A stretch of 64,000 nt of DNA, from NCBI GenBank assembly GCA_014773175.1, contig VXCM01000290.1, forward strand, positions 1 through 64,000, written 5' to 3'. Origin of the DNA: Lucifuga dentata (Eukaryota > Chordata > Actinopteri > Ophidiiformes > Bythitidae). Below, one piece after another: positions 1-13,247 of the stretch. Below the pieces are notes generated by a model that ran no database searches, was not told where the DNA came from, and saw only the letters and a program-made list of their open reading frames with translations. Numbering within the stretch: the first letter of the stretch is position 1; the number at the start of each line of letters is the position of its first letter. The position numbers were made by a program, and so were the translations under genes.

Positions 1-64
1 TGGAGGCAGATGATTCGCTGTGGTGACCCCTGAAGGGAAAGCCGAAAGGAAAAGAAGAAGAAGT
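1..64 (+). repeat. 3' tail of a dispersed fish retroelement ending in (AAG)n
   Basis: The block reads 'gattcgctgtggtgacccc', then a 'gccgaaag' segment, then AAG triplets. From memory this is a very common 3' end of dispersed elements in fish genomes, and the simple-repeat tail fits a LINE-type 3' end. Only the tail is present because the window begins inside it. I cannot assign the family. Confidence 0.5.
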
Positions 65-194
65 TGCTTTAGAGCAATGCTCTAATACACTGAAGGAAAT
101 TAACTTACTGTATAAGTCCTTACACTCATCATCATCATTATCATCAAGTCTGCTGCTCAGGTGTAGAGCTAACTAGAGCTCTCCTTTTCTGATG

Positions 195-323
195 GTTTTG
201 GGATCGGTGTTTAGCCTCGTCCAAAGAAGGTTCAGGTGCTGCAGGTAGTTTTCTACAAGGTGCAGCAAGCAGGTCCAGCAACTGAACCCTTCTTTGAATG
301 AAAGTAAACACCTATCCCAAAAC
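195..323. repeat. Imperfect inverted repeat (hairpin), arms about 47 bp
   Basis: The left arm (about 195-242) pairs with the right arm (about 276-323). A 19-base block differs at one position, followed by a poorly matched 8-base bulge, then matched blocks CAAAGAAG, GTTCAG and TGCTG. The loop is about 33 nt. It could be a small MITE, a chance fold or an unknown structured RNA. No target duplication is evident. Just downstream (330-382) 'TCCAGCAAGC' recurs in imperfect short direct repeats. Confidence 0.5.
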
Positions 324-3198
324 TAGCCCCCCTGGCTGGGCCAGTGGGTCCAGCAAGCGCATCCAGCAAGCAGGTCCAGGTGGGTCCTCAAGGTCTTTTC
401 CATCTGGCAACCTTAGGGTTGAATTTGAGGATTGCACAGGTGGGGTGGTCCAGTAGCAGGTGGATCATGGAAGGTGATGTTAGCATTTGAAATGAGGCTG
501 GAATTTCATGAGTGTTTCCTGAGTTTGGTATTTGGTACATAGTGACCATCTTAGCCCTCATACATGTACATGAATAGCTCTTCTTTTTGTGCTGTATAGT
601 CAGTACAGCTTGCAGCAGTCTGTCTGAAGAGTCCAAATGTTGATTTTTTTTTTTTCCACTGGTAAGAACTGAATTCTGCTTTCACCACTATATATAATGT
701 TTAGCTACACTGAATTACTAGGATTTTGATAGAAAATAAAAGCAGAATCACTCCCCAGCCAATGCTCCTCACAATGCGCCCCCCCNCCCCCGCCAGCTGA
801 GGAAAATAATGAACTGAACCCTGTAGCAGGATAAAACAATGTAAATGTCAGATACCACACTGGATTGAGTTTGTATGCTCAGGATATGTGATAGAAAGAG
901 AATATAGAGAGTAGTTTGGAAGTGGTGTTTAAGTATGTCGACTGTTTTGCAGATAACTGTAATTGAAGATACAGCCAATAAAAGAGTGCAGGCCAGTGTC
1001 ACCACAGATACAGACCAGGACACAACGCTTTGTTCAATCCATACAAGGGATGGAAATAGAAATTTAGACTGTTAAGAAGCCACAAATGAGTGTTGAGTTT
1101 CTTTTCTCTAATGCAGACAGAAAGAAGGATGCAATAAGGCACAATCAAAGCTTGGGGCGCTACAGAAGGAGAGTAAAGTGAACCAAATCCTCCAACCGAT
1201 GAAGGATAACACCTCAGCTTCAGAAATGAGCCGATTCGGAACAAATGACTGAAAAAGTACTGAATATTTTATATTAAAAGCCTTCTTGTTTTGTCCATCC
1301 AGGGCATCCTGATGCATGGTTGTTTACCTCCCCAAAAATGAATTTATACATAAGTGGAATCATAGAAAGTTACCTCAGAAGGAATATCCTTCTTTACATA
1401 CAAATTATATAAAAGCTAATGTTACTGTGCCTTTGCTTCCTGGGTGGATGGTTTTTCTTCCAAGATCTCCAAAAAGACCTCCCAAGACTGATGATACAGG
1501 ATGTTAATCACGATAAAATGTGGACTTTATGTGAATCTGCAGCTTTTTCTCGATTAGGAAAATCAGTTGGATTTTCCCTGAGCTGTCCGTTATCATCCAT
1601 CTTTCATTTTTGGGGTTTTAATCTTTGAAAAAAAAATGTACTTTTAAAGAGCTAAAATATATCTGAAGTAGCTAAAAATATATCTGGACCATCATCAGCC
1701 ATATAACAGCTGGACAAAAAGATAGTTTAGAAATCAACACATTTCCTTTTTTTCTTTTCAGATGGTCTGAAAACAGCTACATTTGTCACTTGTCAGTTTT
1801 GAGAATCATCATATCTTATAACTACATCATAGTTATGTCTGTATCAACGGCCCAAAATAGGTATGTTACCTGGAGGCAACATAAATGAATTCATAGCATG
1901 TGTGTCTCTGTTATTAGGACAGTATGACCTTATTTTATTAACCGGCACAAGCATCGAAAGGGTACAAACAGTATAAAGTCAAGCTTCTGCTGCCATCACA
2001 TGTCGTTTCATTAGGATTCAAGCGGTGTGTTTCATTTTTGTATTTCGTATGTACCACTGGGTATAACATACAATAAAAGAGCATAGTGCATTTCTTTATC
2101 TGTCCATCCTTAAAGAAATCAGAAGGCGCTCTCTGCCAAGCCAATTTGTTCTCCTTGTGGAAACAATCATGGCTGTGAAGCAGAGAAAAAGCAAAATGTG
2201 AATCGCTTACCAGTGCAACTAGAGGGAAGAAAAAGGCCTTGACGCCATCAGCACATTCATGTACCATGCTCCTATCTCACATCACACACCCATCTGATGA
2301 CTCTGATGTGGTAGTTTTCTTTATAAAATAAACATAGTGTGGAATGGAGACCCAAGCCTGAGCCAAGATTCCAGGAGCAGGTTTAGATTCAATCACACGC
2401 TCTGGGAAAAGGAAAAAAGCCAAACCAGAGTGGACAGCCAAGAAGAAATAATTGGACTTCTGTCGGAAGCCTGAGTGGGCAAAGACCCATTTATCCCCCT
2501 GGCAAAGGAAGTGTTTTACAAAACTAGGAAACAAAATTTCGCGCCCAGAAAAGTCACAGTTAAGAACACAGATTTTGGTACTATGCAAATTACTGTTGAT
2601 CTATGAACAAGCAACCTTCTTTTATTTGTGTCGACTACAAGAATATCCCTCTTTCCTTCCTCCTTCCTTCTGCTAACCAAGTTTAATGTATTGTGACATG
2701 ATGGAAGACATACCGCCGATTCCGACTCGGTGCCCTGTTTGCTTTCCTGTTAATAATTTACCCATATACATGTATATGATCATGACAAGCTAAATAGAAC
2801 CACAAAAACACTGCTTTTTGTTGCTCAGGTTTTCCTCACAGTTCTCTTGATTGGCCACTAGGGGCAGTGATGTAGCATGGGCAGCCTTGGAGCTTTTCCT
2901 TCTGATGCAGCTTGTTCTTTTTTGTGGGTACTTCCAGAGACCTTCATGAAATGTTAATGGAGCTTTCGAGGTCTAGACAGCCTTGAAGGAAAAAGCTGAA
3001 AGAGCCATCTGGTAAATAGTGTGACCTACAGCAGTCCCGCACAGATGAACCCCCAAACAGACTCTGGATGGGATTGCTTTGGAAATGCCATTCTGGTAAA
3101 TAGGAAGTTCTTATTCCAAGTTGCTTAACTGTGTGTCCCAAATTTTCCATACTTTCTCCCTGACCTTTGTATTATACAAGCTGTGCAGTTAAAGATCC
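324..3198. other. Unique non-coding sequence, no gene seen
   Basis: No open frame here has recognisable protein similarity or convincing splice context. It contains a C-run interrupted by an N (about 780-791) and a small tandem duplication of 'agctaaaatatatctg' near 1650-1685. Otherwise I see nothing organised. Confidence 0.6.
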
Positions 3199-5516
3199 AA
3201 AAAAAAAAAAAAAAAAAAAGTCCCATAACATGCAGCTATACTTAGCTTTGGGCTAATGTAGCAAAATTTAACTGTAGCAGACAAGCAATGTTCGATAAGA
3301 AGCACGTGGAACTTGCAAAGTCATATTTTGCTAAATTGTTGCTAGCTTTAGCTTAGCTTTGACCTCACTAAACCTGTACTTCAGCTTTTTTGGTAGCAGT
3401 ATCACTCACATGCTACACACATTAAGGAGGAAGGGTGTATGTTTGGTCAACAGCCTGGAAGCTGCTCAAAAAGGAAATTCACTTAATCTGAATTTTGCAT
3501 TGCTGTTGCTTTGACTCTGGAATGGCACGTTAGAAACGATGCCATCTAAAGTCAATTTGGAGCCATGCACAGTTCCTGTCCTGTTTGACACCATTATTCA
3601 GAACCTCAAGCTGAACGGCTGTGCGATAGTGCAGAGAAAAAAAGAAAGGAAAAGAGAGAAAGGAGAGAGGACAGAAAGGACAGAGAAGGAGAAAGTAAAA
3701 TGGAAACTTGCACGCCAGGCTTTGCACGGCATCGGAGATGAAACATTGCGTCCCTCATAAGATGATTATGTTGTTAAATGAGATATGGCAATACTCTTGT
3801 AAGCATTTAATCCGGGGATCTCCAGCCACCATGCAAATGTAGCAGATGTCAGCAGCATGACACAAAGCTGTGGAATGAGCAACCAAATATTCTCATCCTC
3901 CCCTCTGCCTCTGAATTATTCCACATCGTCTGGGAGGCCTGCGATTGCTGGAGCTCATTGTACTAATTCCGTTCAGAGTTTCAGTGGGGAGGAGTGGCAA
4001 AGCACACAGCTGGACAAAACTACCACACGCAAAAAAAATTGTTTTTGTTTTCTTTTCTCTGAGAAGTAGCTAAGCTTTAAAGCTTTTCAAAAGTTGGCTA
4101 AAGTTGCTAATGCTTGGATGTGCTGGTTGCTGGCAAAGACTTCCCTGAAGTTTTCCCCGTGCGTTGTTGTGCTTTCATGTGCAGAGCTCTAAGCATTCCC
4201 AGGTGGATGTTAGGGATGGGTGGACCAGATCAGAGTGGATTTCCTTGGAGGGCATTAATGTAAAACGTTTGACTTGCCCCTTGAGGACTGGGATTGATGA
4301 CATCATGACTATGAAAGTGCAAGCGCATGCCACTCCAGAACATTAAAATCAGATAGTATGATAATGTGGTCTAATTTGCCATCAGTCCCACTAATTGCAT
4401 CTGACAGTGCTTTCCGGAGAGTATTGTAATTCTTTTAAACTGGTTAAAGTGACTGTGATGAGCCGTGCTTTACCGGGTTAACGGCAGGTGATACACGATG
4501 CAATTTCTTCAGTGTTTATCTCTATTCCTCTCTAGGTAAAGAATAAGATTAGATCAATTTAGTTTCATATCATCTATAATTGTAGTCTGTGTATCTTCTT
4601 TAGCTGGACAATTCCCAGAAGAAATTGCATTTATTGTATCGCTTAAAGAAGAACCGTTCCAGATACAGTTAGATCTTACGTGAGATCTGACAAATTATAC
4701 GACCACGCAGTACACCGAGCTCAAGCTTGTCAAATCAAAGTCGTGTAAAGCACTGTATCATGCAGCCTACTGGGAAGAGCTGCTTTTGCCGTGCAAAAAT
4801 GATGTCTCTAACTGCCCCTTTCTCTTTTCTTCCCCTTTTCTTTTATCATTCTTTTTTTTCCTTCTTCTTCCTTATGAGGCTCGCAGAGCTTTGTGCTCAT
4901 GTTTGAGTTCTCACTGGCTGACAGGTTGTCACAGATAATAAGTTTTAATTCCCTGTGTGGGACCAAAACTCATTCGCCTTTAATTTCCCTCATAATTTTA
5001 TTCCCTTTTGAAGCCTTTGAATGTAGATTGGTGAGATGTCAGTTATAAGTGCGGTGAGCTCAGATAGTGATGTATTTCATTGCACTCAGACTGGACTTTT
5101 TGTCAAATTAATGCTATGTAAAGCACATTCTTTTATGTTTTAATTGAAATCTAACATTCTTTGTGTCTGGTTCATGTTCAGTAAATATTTTTTAGTTATT
5201 TTTTCCGAATCACTTGAAAGGAATGAAACAAAAATCAATTTAAAAAAAACTAAAATATCAACCTACAGGGCTCCCGTATTACCTAAGAGATACTTGGTTT
5301 GGGGTTTTGTTGTGGCAACTACTGTATACAGTAACACAGGGTCTCACTGACTCCGGTTAGTCATGTGGTCTAACTCCAAACCGTACTCCCCATTTGTCCC
5401 AGTGGTGATGTGTCTAAACGCACCACAGCAGTTCTGATGGACACTTTGCCTTGCACTCCTGTTCACCCCTCTACCCCTCACTGCCACTTTCTCCCCAATC
5501 CAGAATAATGAGCCTC
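3199..5516. other. Non-coding sequence with purine and pyrimidine tracts
   Basis: A poly-A run lies at 3199-3219. A nearly pure purine tract (A and G with few C) spans about 3633-3698, and a pyrimidine-rich tract spans about 4816-4871. An imperfect 24-bp palindrome (20 of 24 symmetric, with AGATCT on each side of ACGT) lies at 4668-4691. No gene is recognised. The purine tract also produces a lysine/glutamate-rich open frame that is a composition artefact. Confidence 0.55.
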
Positions 5517-5860
5517 TCAGAAATTCAACTCAGGAAACCCGGCCTGGCGGTGTGCTCGGCAGCCCAGATTTCTTGTTCTTCCCCTGCTAAAGCCCCCCGC
5601 TAGCCCCGGAGCTTTCAGGCTGCCGAAAAAAATCACAGCTCTGTCGGCCAAGTGTGGCCGCTGTTTCAGCAGGATAAGTCGGCCAGGGGAATATTGTCTG
5701 AGTCCCCTTGAATGTAAACGAAGCGCGCTTTGCTGTCGCCTGCATGCATGGCCTGTCTTTGCTTTGGATGGCTGGCGTGGCATTCTGCACCTCATAAAGG
5801 ATGCAGCTGTGCTGTATAAGAAAAACAAAAACAACCTACACCATCCCAGCACAGAATTCT
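5517..5860. other. GC-richer block, possible conserved non-coding element
   Basis: This block is clearly richer in G, C and CpG than its surroundings and is free of simple repeats. A 111-codon open frame on the minus strand spans most of it, but its translation is rich in arginine, proline and glycine, has no domain I recognise and has no matching splice sites. A regulatory element or chance composition is more likely than an exon. Confidence 0.25.
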
Positions 5861-8802
5861 GTCTTCTTGTTCAACAGCCAGCCAGCCTGGAATCCAGCAG
5901 AAAACAAGAACCTCTGACATCTTCCCACATAATCTGTTGAGGGCGTTTTAGTGAGACAGGTGGATCATCTCGGCAGAGACTAATGTGCATGTATTCAGCA
6001 TTAGTGCCAATTTCTGTGGGCTCTGTGCTTATGTGTCATGTGGCAATTCCCTATGGATCCTATGTGATGGATGCTCTTAATGAAGGGTGTTAATTTAAAG
6101 TCACCTGCAGGCTACAGCCGTTCCAGCCATACGGCTGCATCATTGCCTATCCAATGTTCTCTCCACACTGACAGAGGAAGGCCCAGGGAGAAGCAGGGAG
6201 ATGGAATTGGATTTGAAGCTCTGAGGCAGGTAATAAAAAGCAACACTCCCACACACCAAGGAATGTGATTTCCCCAAGTACCCCTGGCAGACATGTTGAA
6301 TTTCTTGCAGTAATGTATAGGCGACTCAGCTATTCATAACAGGGAAGGCCCAGGCGAGTACACGAGCTGAAGCTTGTTTTCTCATTAAAAGCACCTTTCC
6401 CTCACAAAAATACAGTTCATAAACTTTTTTCAGCTTATCCATAATGTCCTTTTGTACTTTCATTACATACAGTGGCACCATCTCAACAGCTCATTATACA
6501 AGGATTGCTTGAAAAGTTTTGAGCTTAAAATTGAGTTTGAAGCATAATCTTCTAACCCAATGATTCTGGAAGGATTTTGTTTTATGAAGTTACTGCCCAA
6601 AAAAGCTGATATGATGTCTGATATGGCAAATCAGCTAAATAGGGTGAACCAGCAAATACATAAGAACTGCATAATTATTTCCCTTGTCCATCCGTGTTGT
6701 ACAACTCCTAGACCTTGTCTGATTTGTAGATACATTTGTGTGATTTTCACTCTGAATTTTAATTGGTGTCATGTGACTAAACTTGATAGAGTTTGTATCA
6801 TTTTGCATCCTTGTAAATTCACTATATTTGCACTTCCCTTCCACAAATAATCTGGTTTCATGAACATACGCACACGCATCGATATGTGCTCCATTAACAC
6901 TACGGCATTAAATATCGCAGAGGCGGATAAATTTTAACATATTATCTCTCAGAGTGAAGAAGAATTAAAAAAGGAGGGAAGCAGTAGTATGGAGAGAAGA
7001 TGCAGGTATCAATAATGTAAAAAGATATAATTTTTCAGAAGTGAGACAGTGTGTCAGCTGTGTTCTCCATAATGTCATTCATATCAGGTCCCTAGATTAT
7101 GTGTAATGAGGTAGAGTCAATCAGCTCCTATAGAAAGAAACAGATGCCAATCTATTCTAATATATACAAGCCTGTTTCTTTAGCTGCAGTGAAATGGATC
7201 TATTGCAAAGTAAGTTGTGGTAAAGCCTCGCTGTCTGCACAACAGAGAACAGAGATGGGGCTCACAGAGCCTCTGGATGCAGCAGGTGTCAGTCCTTCAT
7301 TGGCCTGACCTTGTAGAAATGCAGCATATTTCGATTTCCCCTTCAGTAGTTCCAGAGTGGCGTCCGGAGAGGGTTAGGGAGACGGTTCTCCATACAAAGG
7401 GGCCCATAGTGGCTGTGTATGCAGGCCACTGGAGCAGCAGGGATGGCCCTAGGCTGGAACTAAGCCTCATGCCTGCCTTACTGACACTGATCCGCCTCCC
7501 CTGTTTCACTATTCAGCCTAAATAAAGCAACTGTGGTCAACACAGGGAATATTTTATTCAGTTTGTGTCATTGCAATGATTTTGTCTTCGTATGGAGGCA
7601 CGAAACCGTTCGCTCCCTCTGCCAAAATAAGTTTTAGGCTAGATTTGCATTTAACCACAACTAAAATTACATCTTTGACACAGCGAGGAATTTCTTTGGT
7701 CCCATTTTTTACGCAAAAGTGCAGTAAGTACAGAGGAGCTGCTCTGCAGGCTAATACTCCATGAGACGTTTGGTGAAGAAACATCATTAGTTTATTTTAA
7801 TGTGCCACAATGGAGGCTGAGTGACACTAATGGGCGCTGCGTAAAAAATGGTGTCAATCTTGACGCTGTGACGGTTCACTGAACAGCACATTAGCGCTAA
7901 AAGTATTTCAGGTCTCTAAGTATGCCTTCCACTCTTGAGCCTATGGGGGGGGGGGGGGGGGGNCACCGAGGTAATTCGAAAATACGTTTCAGCATTCATA
8001 ATAGGAAAAACTGAGAGCACACATTGTGAAACAGGCAACCTGGAGCATCAATTGCTCTGTCAAGCCTCAACTGTAAAGATGCATTGGGGCAGCCACGAAT
8101 AGATTATTCTCTTCTTTCTGTCCAAATATCCACAGTGAGCAAGGAGGACTTGAATCAAAAACATGTGACCATCCCTCATTCGATCAGAGGAAGTACTTAG
8201 CTACGGGATGCAAACACAGCAGGATGTTGTTGCAGCACCAACATGCAGGATGTTTCGGAGAAGATTAATCACCAATTTACAGCGTGATTATTAACAATTC
8301 TGGTCATTAAAGCAACAAGATGTGATTAAGCAGTAAATAGCTCTGGACAGAACTATTTTGTGGTGCTGCTGCTGCTGCTGGTACTGATAGTAAAGCACCT
8401 CAGGGTGTTTTACTGTTTGACTCCCATCACATCAAACCAGCGTTTGCCATTAAGCGGGACTGACCAAAGATAGTGAGAAAATAAGATGCCGACTTCACTG
8501 CCATCGTTTCCAAACATGTAATAAGTGAGAGGTGACAAGGGTCAAGTGCCTTCACTCCATCCTCAGTCAAGACAATTTGATACAAAAGGCAGATAGACGG
8601 CAAGTCGCTTTACTGCTTGACATTATTGCAAAATAAGTGGTCTTCACTCCTCCGCATCCACAGGATTAACGCTCCTGAAAAATACAGCTCTGGCAGGTGA
8701 GAATTCCCGATCTGGGCCCATTCCAAAAACATGCTGAAACACTTCAGATGAAGTTTATTATTAAGTATTTCTAAATATACCAGATTTAGTCAGTAGAGGT
8801 AT
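5861..8802. other. Unique non-coding sequence with two simple repeats
   Basis: Mostly unique AT-rich sequence. A G-run of about 18 bases ends at an N (7945-7963), marking an assembly join. A short (GCT)n tract lies at about 8363-8381. Nothing gene-like is recognised. Confidence 0.6.
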
Positions 8803-9361
8803 TTAAAGGACCATATCGACAGTTTTGCATGTTTTACCTACCTGCATATGCATTACATAACTGCCAAACCATTTTCCAAAACATACTACTAGAGCGAAAC
8901 ATTTTTAAAATTGTTTGTCCTACCTTCAAGGCAGCCACTGGTTTTAGTTCATTCAGGTATGCTACAAAAGTCAGCTTGTAAAGATTTAAAACATAACGCA
9001 TCACAGTGAACCACATTTTTTTGTTGAAGTTACTGATTTTAACCAACCAACCATGGAGCTACATGGAGGAAAATGTATTTCTCCGCTAGGAAATATAGTC
9101 CCAGGAGAAAACTGCTTTTACTAGGGAAATTAACGACCATACCTTCTACATATGAATGTTTATGTTAGCAGGTGAAACACAGAATTTTTAAGGTGAGTTT
9201 ATCACCTGAACATTTGATTCAGAAACATTAGGGGATTTGGCAAAATAAAATAAAAACTTAAATCCTGTTTGATATTTGGAAAATGGATGGCAGAAACATA
9301 ACGTGTATGCAGGTTGTATTTATTGGGCTCAAACATGCAAAACCATGGAATGGTCCTTTAA
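8803..9361 (+). mobile_element. TTAA-flanked non-autonomous DNA transposon, copy 1 (full length)
   Basis: The element starts TTAAAGGACCAT and ends ATGGTCCTTTAA. The two ends form an imperfect terminal inverted repeat of about 80 bp that includes 'TTTTGCATGTTT'. The interior holds family-specific blocks: 'cagccactggttttagttc' near 8932-8950, 'atagtcccaggagaa' near 9096 and 'caccttaaaaattc' on the reverse strand. TTAA at both outer edges fits the TTAA target-site duplication of piggyBac- or Kolobok-type transposases. It encodes no transposase, so it would depend on one supplied elsewhere. It is taken here as the forward orientation of the family. It may itself sit within or against the 'agtac' repeat that follows at 9380. 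Confidence 0.8.
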
Positions 9362-9379
9362 GAACATTGAACGCTAAAT

Positions 9380-9624
9380 ATAAAATCTTTAAAATCCTTT
9401 AAAATCTTAATGTAGTGTTATGTAGTGCAACCTGTCATAACTACTAACTACAGCTATTAGTAATGGAGTAAAAAGTGCAGTATTTTCCTCAAAAGTGCAG
9501 TGCAAAAGCAGTACAAAATAGCAATAAAGTAGAATTGAGAATGTAGGACTTTTACTTATAATAAAATATTTCTCCTTTGTGGTATTCCTACTTCTACTTT
9601 TGAGTACTTCTTCCACCACTGCTG
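9380..9624 (+). repeat. Dispersed fish repeat rich in 'agtac' motifs (hAT-like MITE), partial
   Basis: Contains 'gtaaaaagt', 'aagtagaa' and 'acttttactta' motifs and ends 'gagtacttcttccaccactg', the characteristic end of a very common teleost repeat. Only the right part is evident. The left limit is uncertain because TTAA copy 1 lies directly upstream. Confidence 0.6.
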
Positions 9625-11518
9625 AATTGTAGACACTTTATTAAAAGAATGTGCTGAGACGAATGAGCGATCCTGTATATAATTTGATAAAAGTGACAAG
9701 CCATACAAATTGAACGCAGGGAGAGAATTAATAATTCAGACCCACAGAATCCTTCCTGAGACTGTGAGGGAGGAAACAGAAGAATAAGAAACACGATCCC
9801 TGGTGTGCTCGGTTCCTTTCTTTACAGGTTTCATGAAATCTGGGACACTGAGTTATATATGTTTAGAATTCCTGCATGTGTACTTTTGCAAAATATCTTT
9901 TCCCAGATATATGCAACCGAGATGAAAATTGAAGACAATTGAAATCTGCCTGTACAGTTCAGTCATTAGCGTTAAAGTTGCTACAGAAAATTTGCAGGGG
10001 GTTACGCGAGGGTCGAGTAGAAACTAATATTCAGCCATTCTGTTTATGTTCAACAAAACACAACATTGTGTTTGGATGTGCATGACTTTGATGATCCCAT
10101 TAAAGCTGTTTCTGTCGGTATGTCCACGGGGGTTAATAACCACGTCTCCTGCAGTAGACCTTTCCTAAGTGATTCAGCAGAGGAGGACTGACCTTAGCGA
10201 TCTCCTTGTAGAATATAACTGAATTGACTTGTTTATTGTTTTTCCTCCTCTCTCCCCTCTTCCTTCCCTCGTGCCCTCCGTCTATGCTTGTTTTTGATTT
10301 GCTTCACCTCCGGTATGCTTTACGGACTTGCCCTTTCTCTGTATTGCCCAGGGTGCTGGTCCTCGTCTGGGAATTTTGCGGTGTCCCGTTTAGGTCGGAA
10401 AACCTTGTGGCTGTGATTGTCCTCTACCTTGTGATGCCAGAGCATCCAGAGGATTAGTTTGTACTTTCCTCTTACCCTTGCTCACTCTCGTTCATTCACA
10501 CACAACTGTGCACCAGAGGTGTGCCAAAGCTTACACACACATACACACACACCGTACCCATAAACCCTGAGGATATGCTGCTGGGGAGATCCACATACAC
10601 ACTTGATCAAACGCGCACGCACACACGACTGTTTTCCCGCCAAGCAGGATTTGTGGTATTTTCCCTCATGTATCCTGTGGCATTCGCCTGATAAGCTTCA
10701 TCCTGCCACTTTCTAGCTTTCTGGCATTAAAACGCTTGCGAGGCCTCTGAGACCTCCTCTATCATTATTTATGAACATCATTACTTTACAACTGTCTATA
10801 TTTCCCGGCACCAAACTGTAGGCGTCCCCCTACTATCAGCGTTTAACACTGATTCTTTTGGTTTTCACTCCAAAAAATTATGTGCAAACCATCGAAATGT
10901 GGTGTAGATAAGCTTTTGACTAAATCTTTCCAACACTTAATCGTACACCACCCCCCTCCTCCTCCTTTAATTGGTTTAATGTACAGTGAAATAGGGTCGG
11001 CTGTTTTCATTTAAGTGAAACTGCAGACAGATCCTGCCTCTCTTTCTACCGAATGGCTGTCAGATTCAGTTAGAAGCTTAGGTAGATTGAACAAAAAAAG
11101 GATTCGTTAAGCTGAAAATCCAATCAGAAGTGGGCTGGTAGGAAAGTATTGAATAATAACTAAATGATGTGTGTGCCCCAACAATGGCACAAGTCCATGG
11201 CAGAGGGTACAACAAGGACAAGCATGCCTTTTATTGAGCAATGTACTGATATTACAGTATTCATCTCACATATGCAAATCACATTAAGAATCTTCCTTAA
11301 GCAAGCATTTATTCTTGATGAATTCTTAAAATGATGTAAGAACTCCTCTATACGTCTGCTTGTTTTGGAATAAGCAGGAGGCTCGTGTGTTTTGGCGAGC
11401 GAGAAAATTGCTTGCTAAAATAAAGTTGGGCTTTTGCACCTTTCGCAGTTAGCGGATGAAACTAATGACGCACGGCCAGCAGCAATAAAGAGAACATGCA
11501 GTATGTGCAAATGTGGAA
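9625..11518. other. Non-coding sequence with imperfect CA repeats
   Basis: A pyrimidine-rich stretch lies near 10235-10280, and interrupted CA repeats lie at about 10529-10551 and 10614-10627. A 77-codon open frame at 10224-10457 is rich in leucine, proline and serine because of the pyrimidine tract and shows no recognisable domain. No gene is called. Confidence 0.55.
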
Positions 11519-11602
11519 TGAGAATTATTATATATATAATATTATATATAATAATTATATATAACGATCCTATATACGTTATTATTATAACGTATATAGG
11601 AT
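11519..11602. repeat. AT-rich palindromic block with a perfect 16-bp-arm hairpin
   Basis: 11567-11582 and 11587-11602 are perfect reverse complements with a 4-nt TATT loop; each arm contains TATATACGTTAT. Immediately upstream (11526-11561) is a run of TA/AT dinucleotides that is itself nearly self-complementary. It resembles a cruciform-prone AT-rich site. Confidence 0.8.
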
Positions 11603-13197
11603 TGTTGAACACATGCCAAAGTTTTTTAGATTAATATTCCAGATTAGGATATTCCAAAATTGAGAAACCAGAAAGATAACACATTGAAGTTTCAAACCAT
11701 TAATTTTAAGACATTAGAATAATTAAGGCCATCACCAATGACAATCACAGCAACAGTAATCGCAAAACAGGAAGAGTATTACCACTTGAATAAGAAGATA
11801 ATTTTAGCCTTCTCCACATTGATTGTATTGTTGACACTAATATACAAAGTATTTTGACAACGGAATATCAAAGTACTCCACACAGCTCCTGATAAGTGAG
11901 CTCTGTCATGTTCTTTAATTAATATATCGTTGCTAATATCAGTCAGTTTGCTGGAGTGTGCAACTATATTTACTATAGTTGGAGATCTTCTCAGTCCTCT
12001 GTTATCAGGAAATGTTGATGATGTTTATTGGGCTGCATGTAGACTGGGGCAATTGGGTTGATGCCAATATTGACTTAGTTAATCACTTTAATAAATAATA
12101 GATTTCTGTTGACTTTAAAGCTCCCACATAGTTTAATAGGCCAATGTATATCATGAAAATATGTTAAAATCAATCCATAGTTGCAGTCTTAGAAGGTTTT
12201 CAATAAAATGTGACATAGTTGAGTAGTATTATACATGTATTTCAGCATATGTAACACGGGAAGGGCTGTATTAATTACCATGAAGGAAATGGGTCATTTT
12301 GGGTTCATGCTTGTTGTTTTCCATTGTGGGAGAACTTTAGGTCTCAAGGGCAATATCTTACCTCATGCTGGGTTACATGTACGTTCACATTCCATTTACT
12401 CATACTGTATATTGTGTTCATTCCATTCTTCAGTCATCAGACAGGAAAGCCCTGTACAAAGAGGGGCCCCAGGCAATACTCTTCACCCAGACTCGGCACT
12501 CAGCTGAGGGCCCACATTAATGCCTGTCTTGTCTCCTGCCCGAACTGATGGGGGGAAGCGAGAAGGATTGAGAGATGCATTGGCCTATATAACCATAATG
12601 AGCCAAGCCGTTCACTTAGTGAGGTAAGATGGCCAGATGTGTGGCTATATGAATAGGGACTGTATATCAGAATCCTGCTGCAAACCAATGTGGGGGTTGC
12701 ATGTGATATGATATCTGATGGGGTTTTTGCTAATCTGCCTTGAGAGCTATGACACCGAGCAAACGGGAAGAGATTCAGTGCCCCCGAGGCACATCCAAAG
12801 GCAGTAATGAGGCTCTGCATGGTCACATGATTACCACATGATTTCCCTGGCTGTACATGTAGTACATTGTCATTGATGTACATGAGTTAATGGTCATGGT
12901 AAAACAGATTCAATCAAGTCAAATCCACTGTAAAATGTTGGTTATGTATGTTTTTGGACTTGAATTTATTGAATTTTTCAGTTTGGTTGCTGCTTCTGGA
13001 AATAAGAGAATTCTGTTCACTTGTTACAGAACAGAAAGAAATCTGATGCAAATCTCCTGGCGTAGAACAGTTAAAAGGACATAAAGTGCCATGAAGCATT
13101 TCTTTACTTTTTCCTCCTTTTGTTATTCTATAATGGATTAAATTCATTTTTCCTCAACCATCCAAACTCAAAACTCAATACTGACAACCAGGCTTTT
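11603..13197. other. Unique non-coding sequence, no gene seen
   Basis: A 127-codon open frame on the minus strand (12500-12883) has no recognisable domain and no good splice sites at its edges. I treat it as chance. No repeats of note. Confidence 0.5.
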
Positions 13198-13247
13198 AGA
13201 TGTATATATAATATATAAATATATACATATATATATATACATATTTA
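13198..13247. repeat. (TA)n-rich microsatellite
   Basis: Alternating TA with a few ATAC and AAAT interruptions. It abuts the degenerate Tc1 transposase and may mark or disturb that element's right-hand boundary. Confidence 0.85.

Noticed and set aside
8990..9012. 'tcacagtgaacc' resembling the start of miR-128
   Set aside because: It lies inside TTAA copy 1, the match stops after 12 bases, and no microRNA-type hairpin surrounds it.
12500..12883. 127-codon minus-strand open frame
   Set aside because: No recognisable domain, no supporting splice sites, and its length is not unusual among the chance frames of this window.
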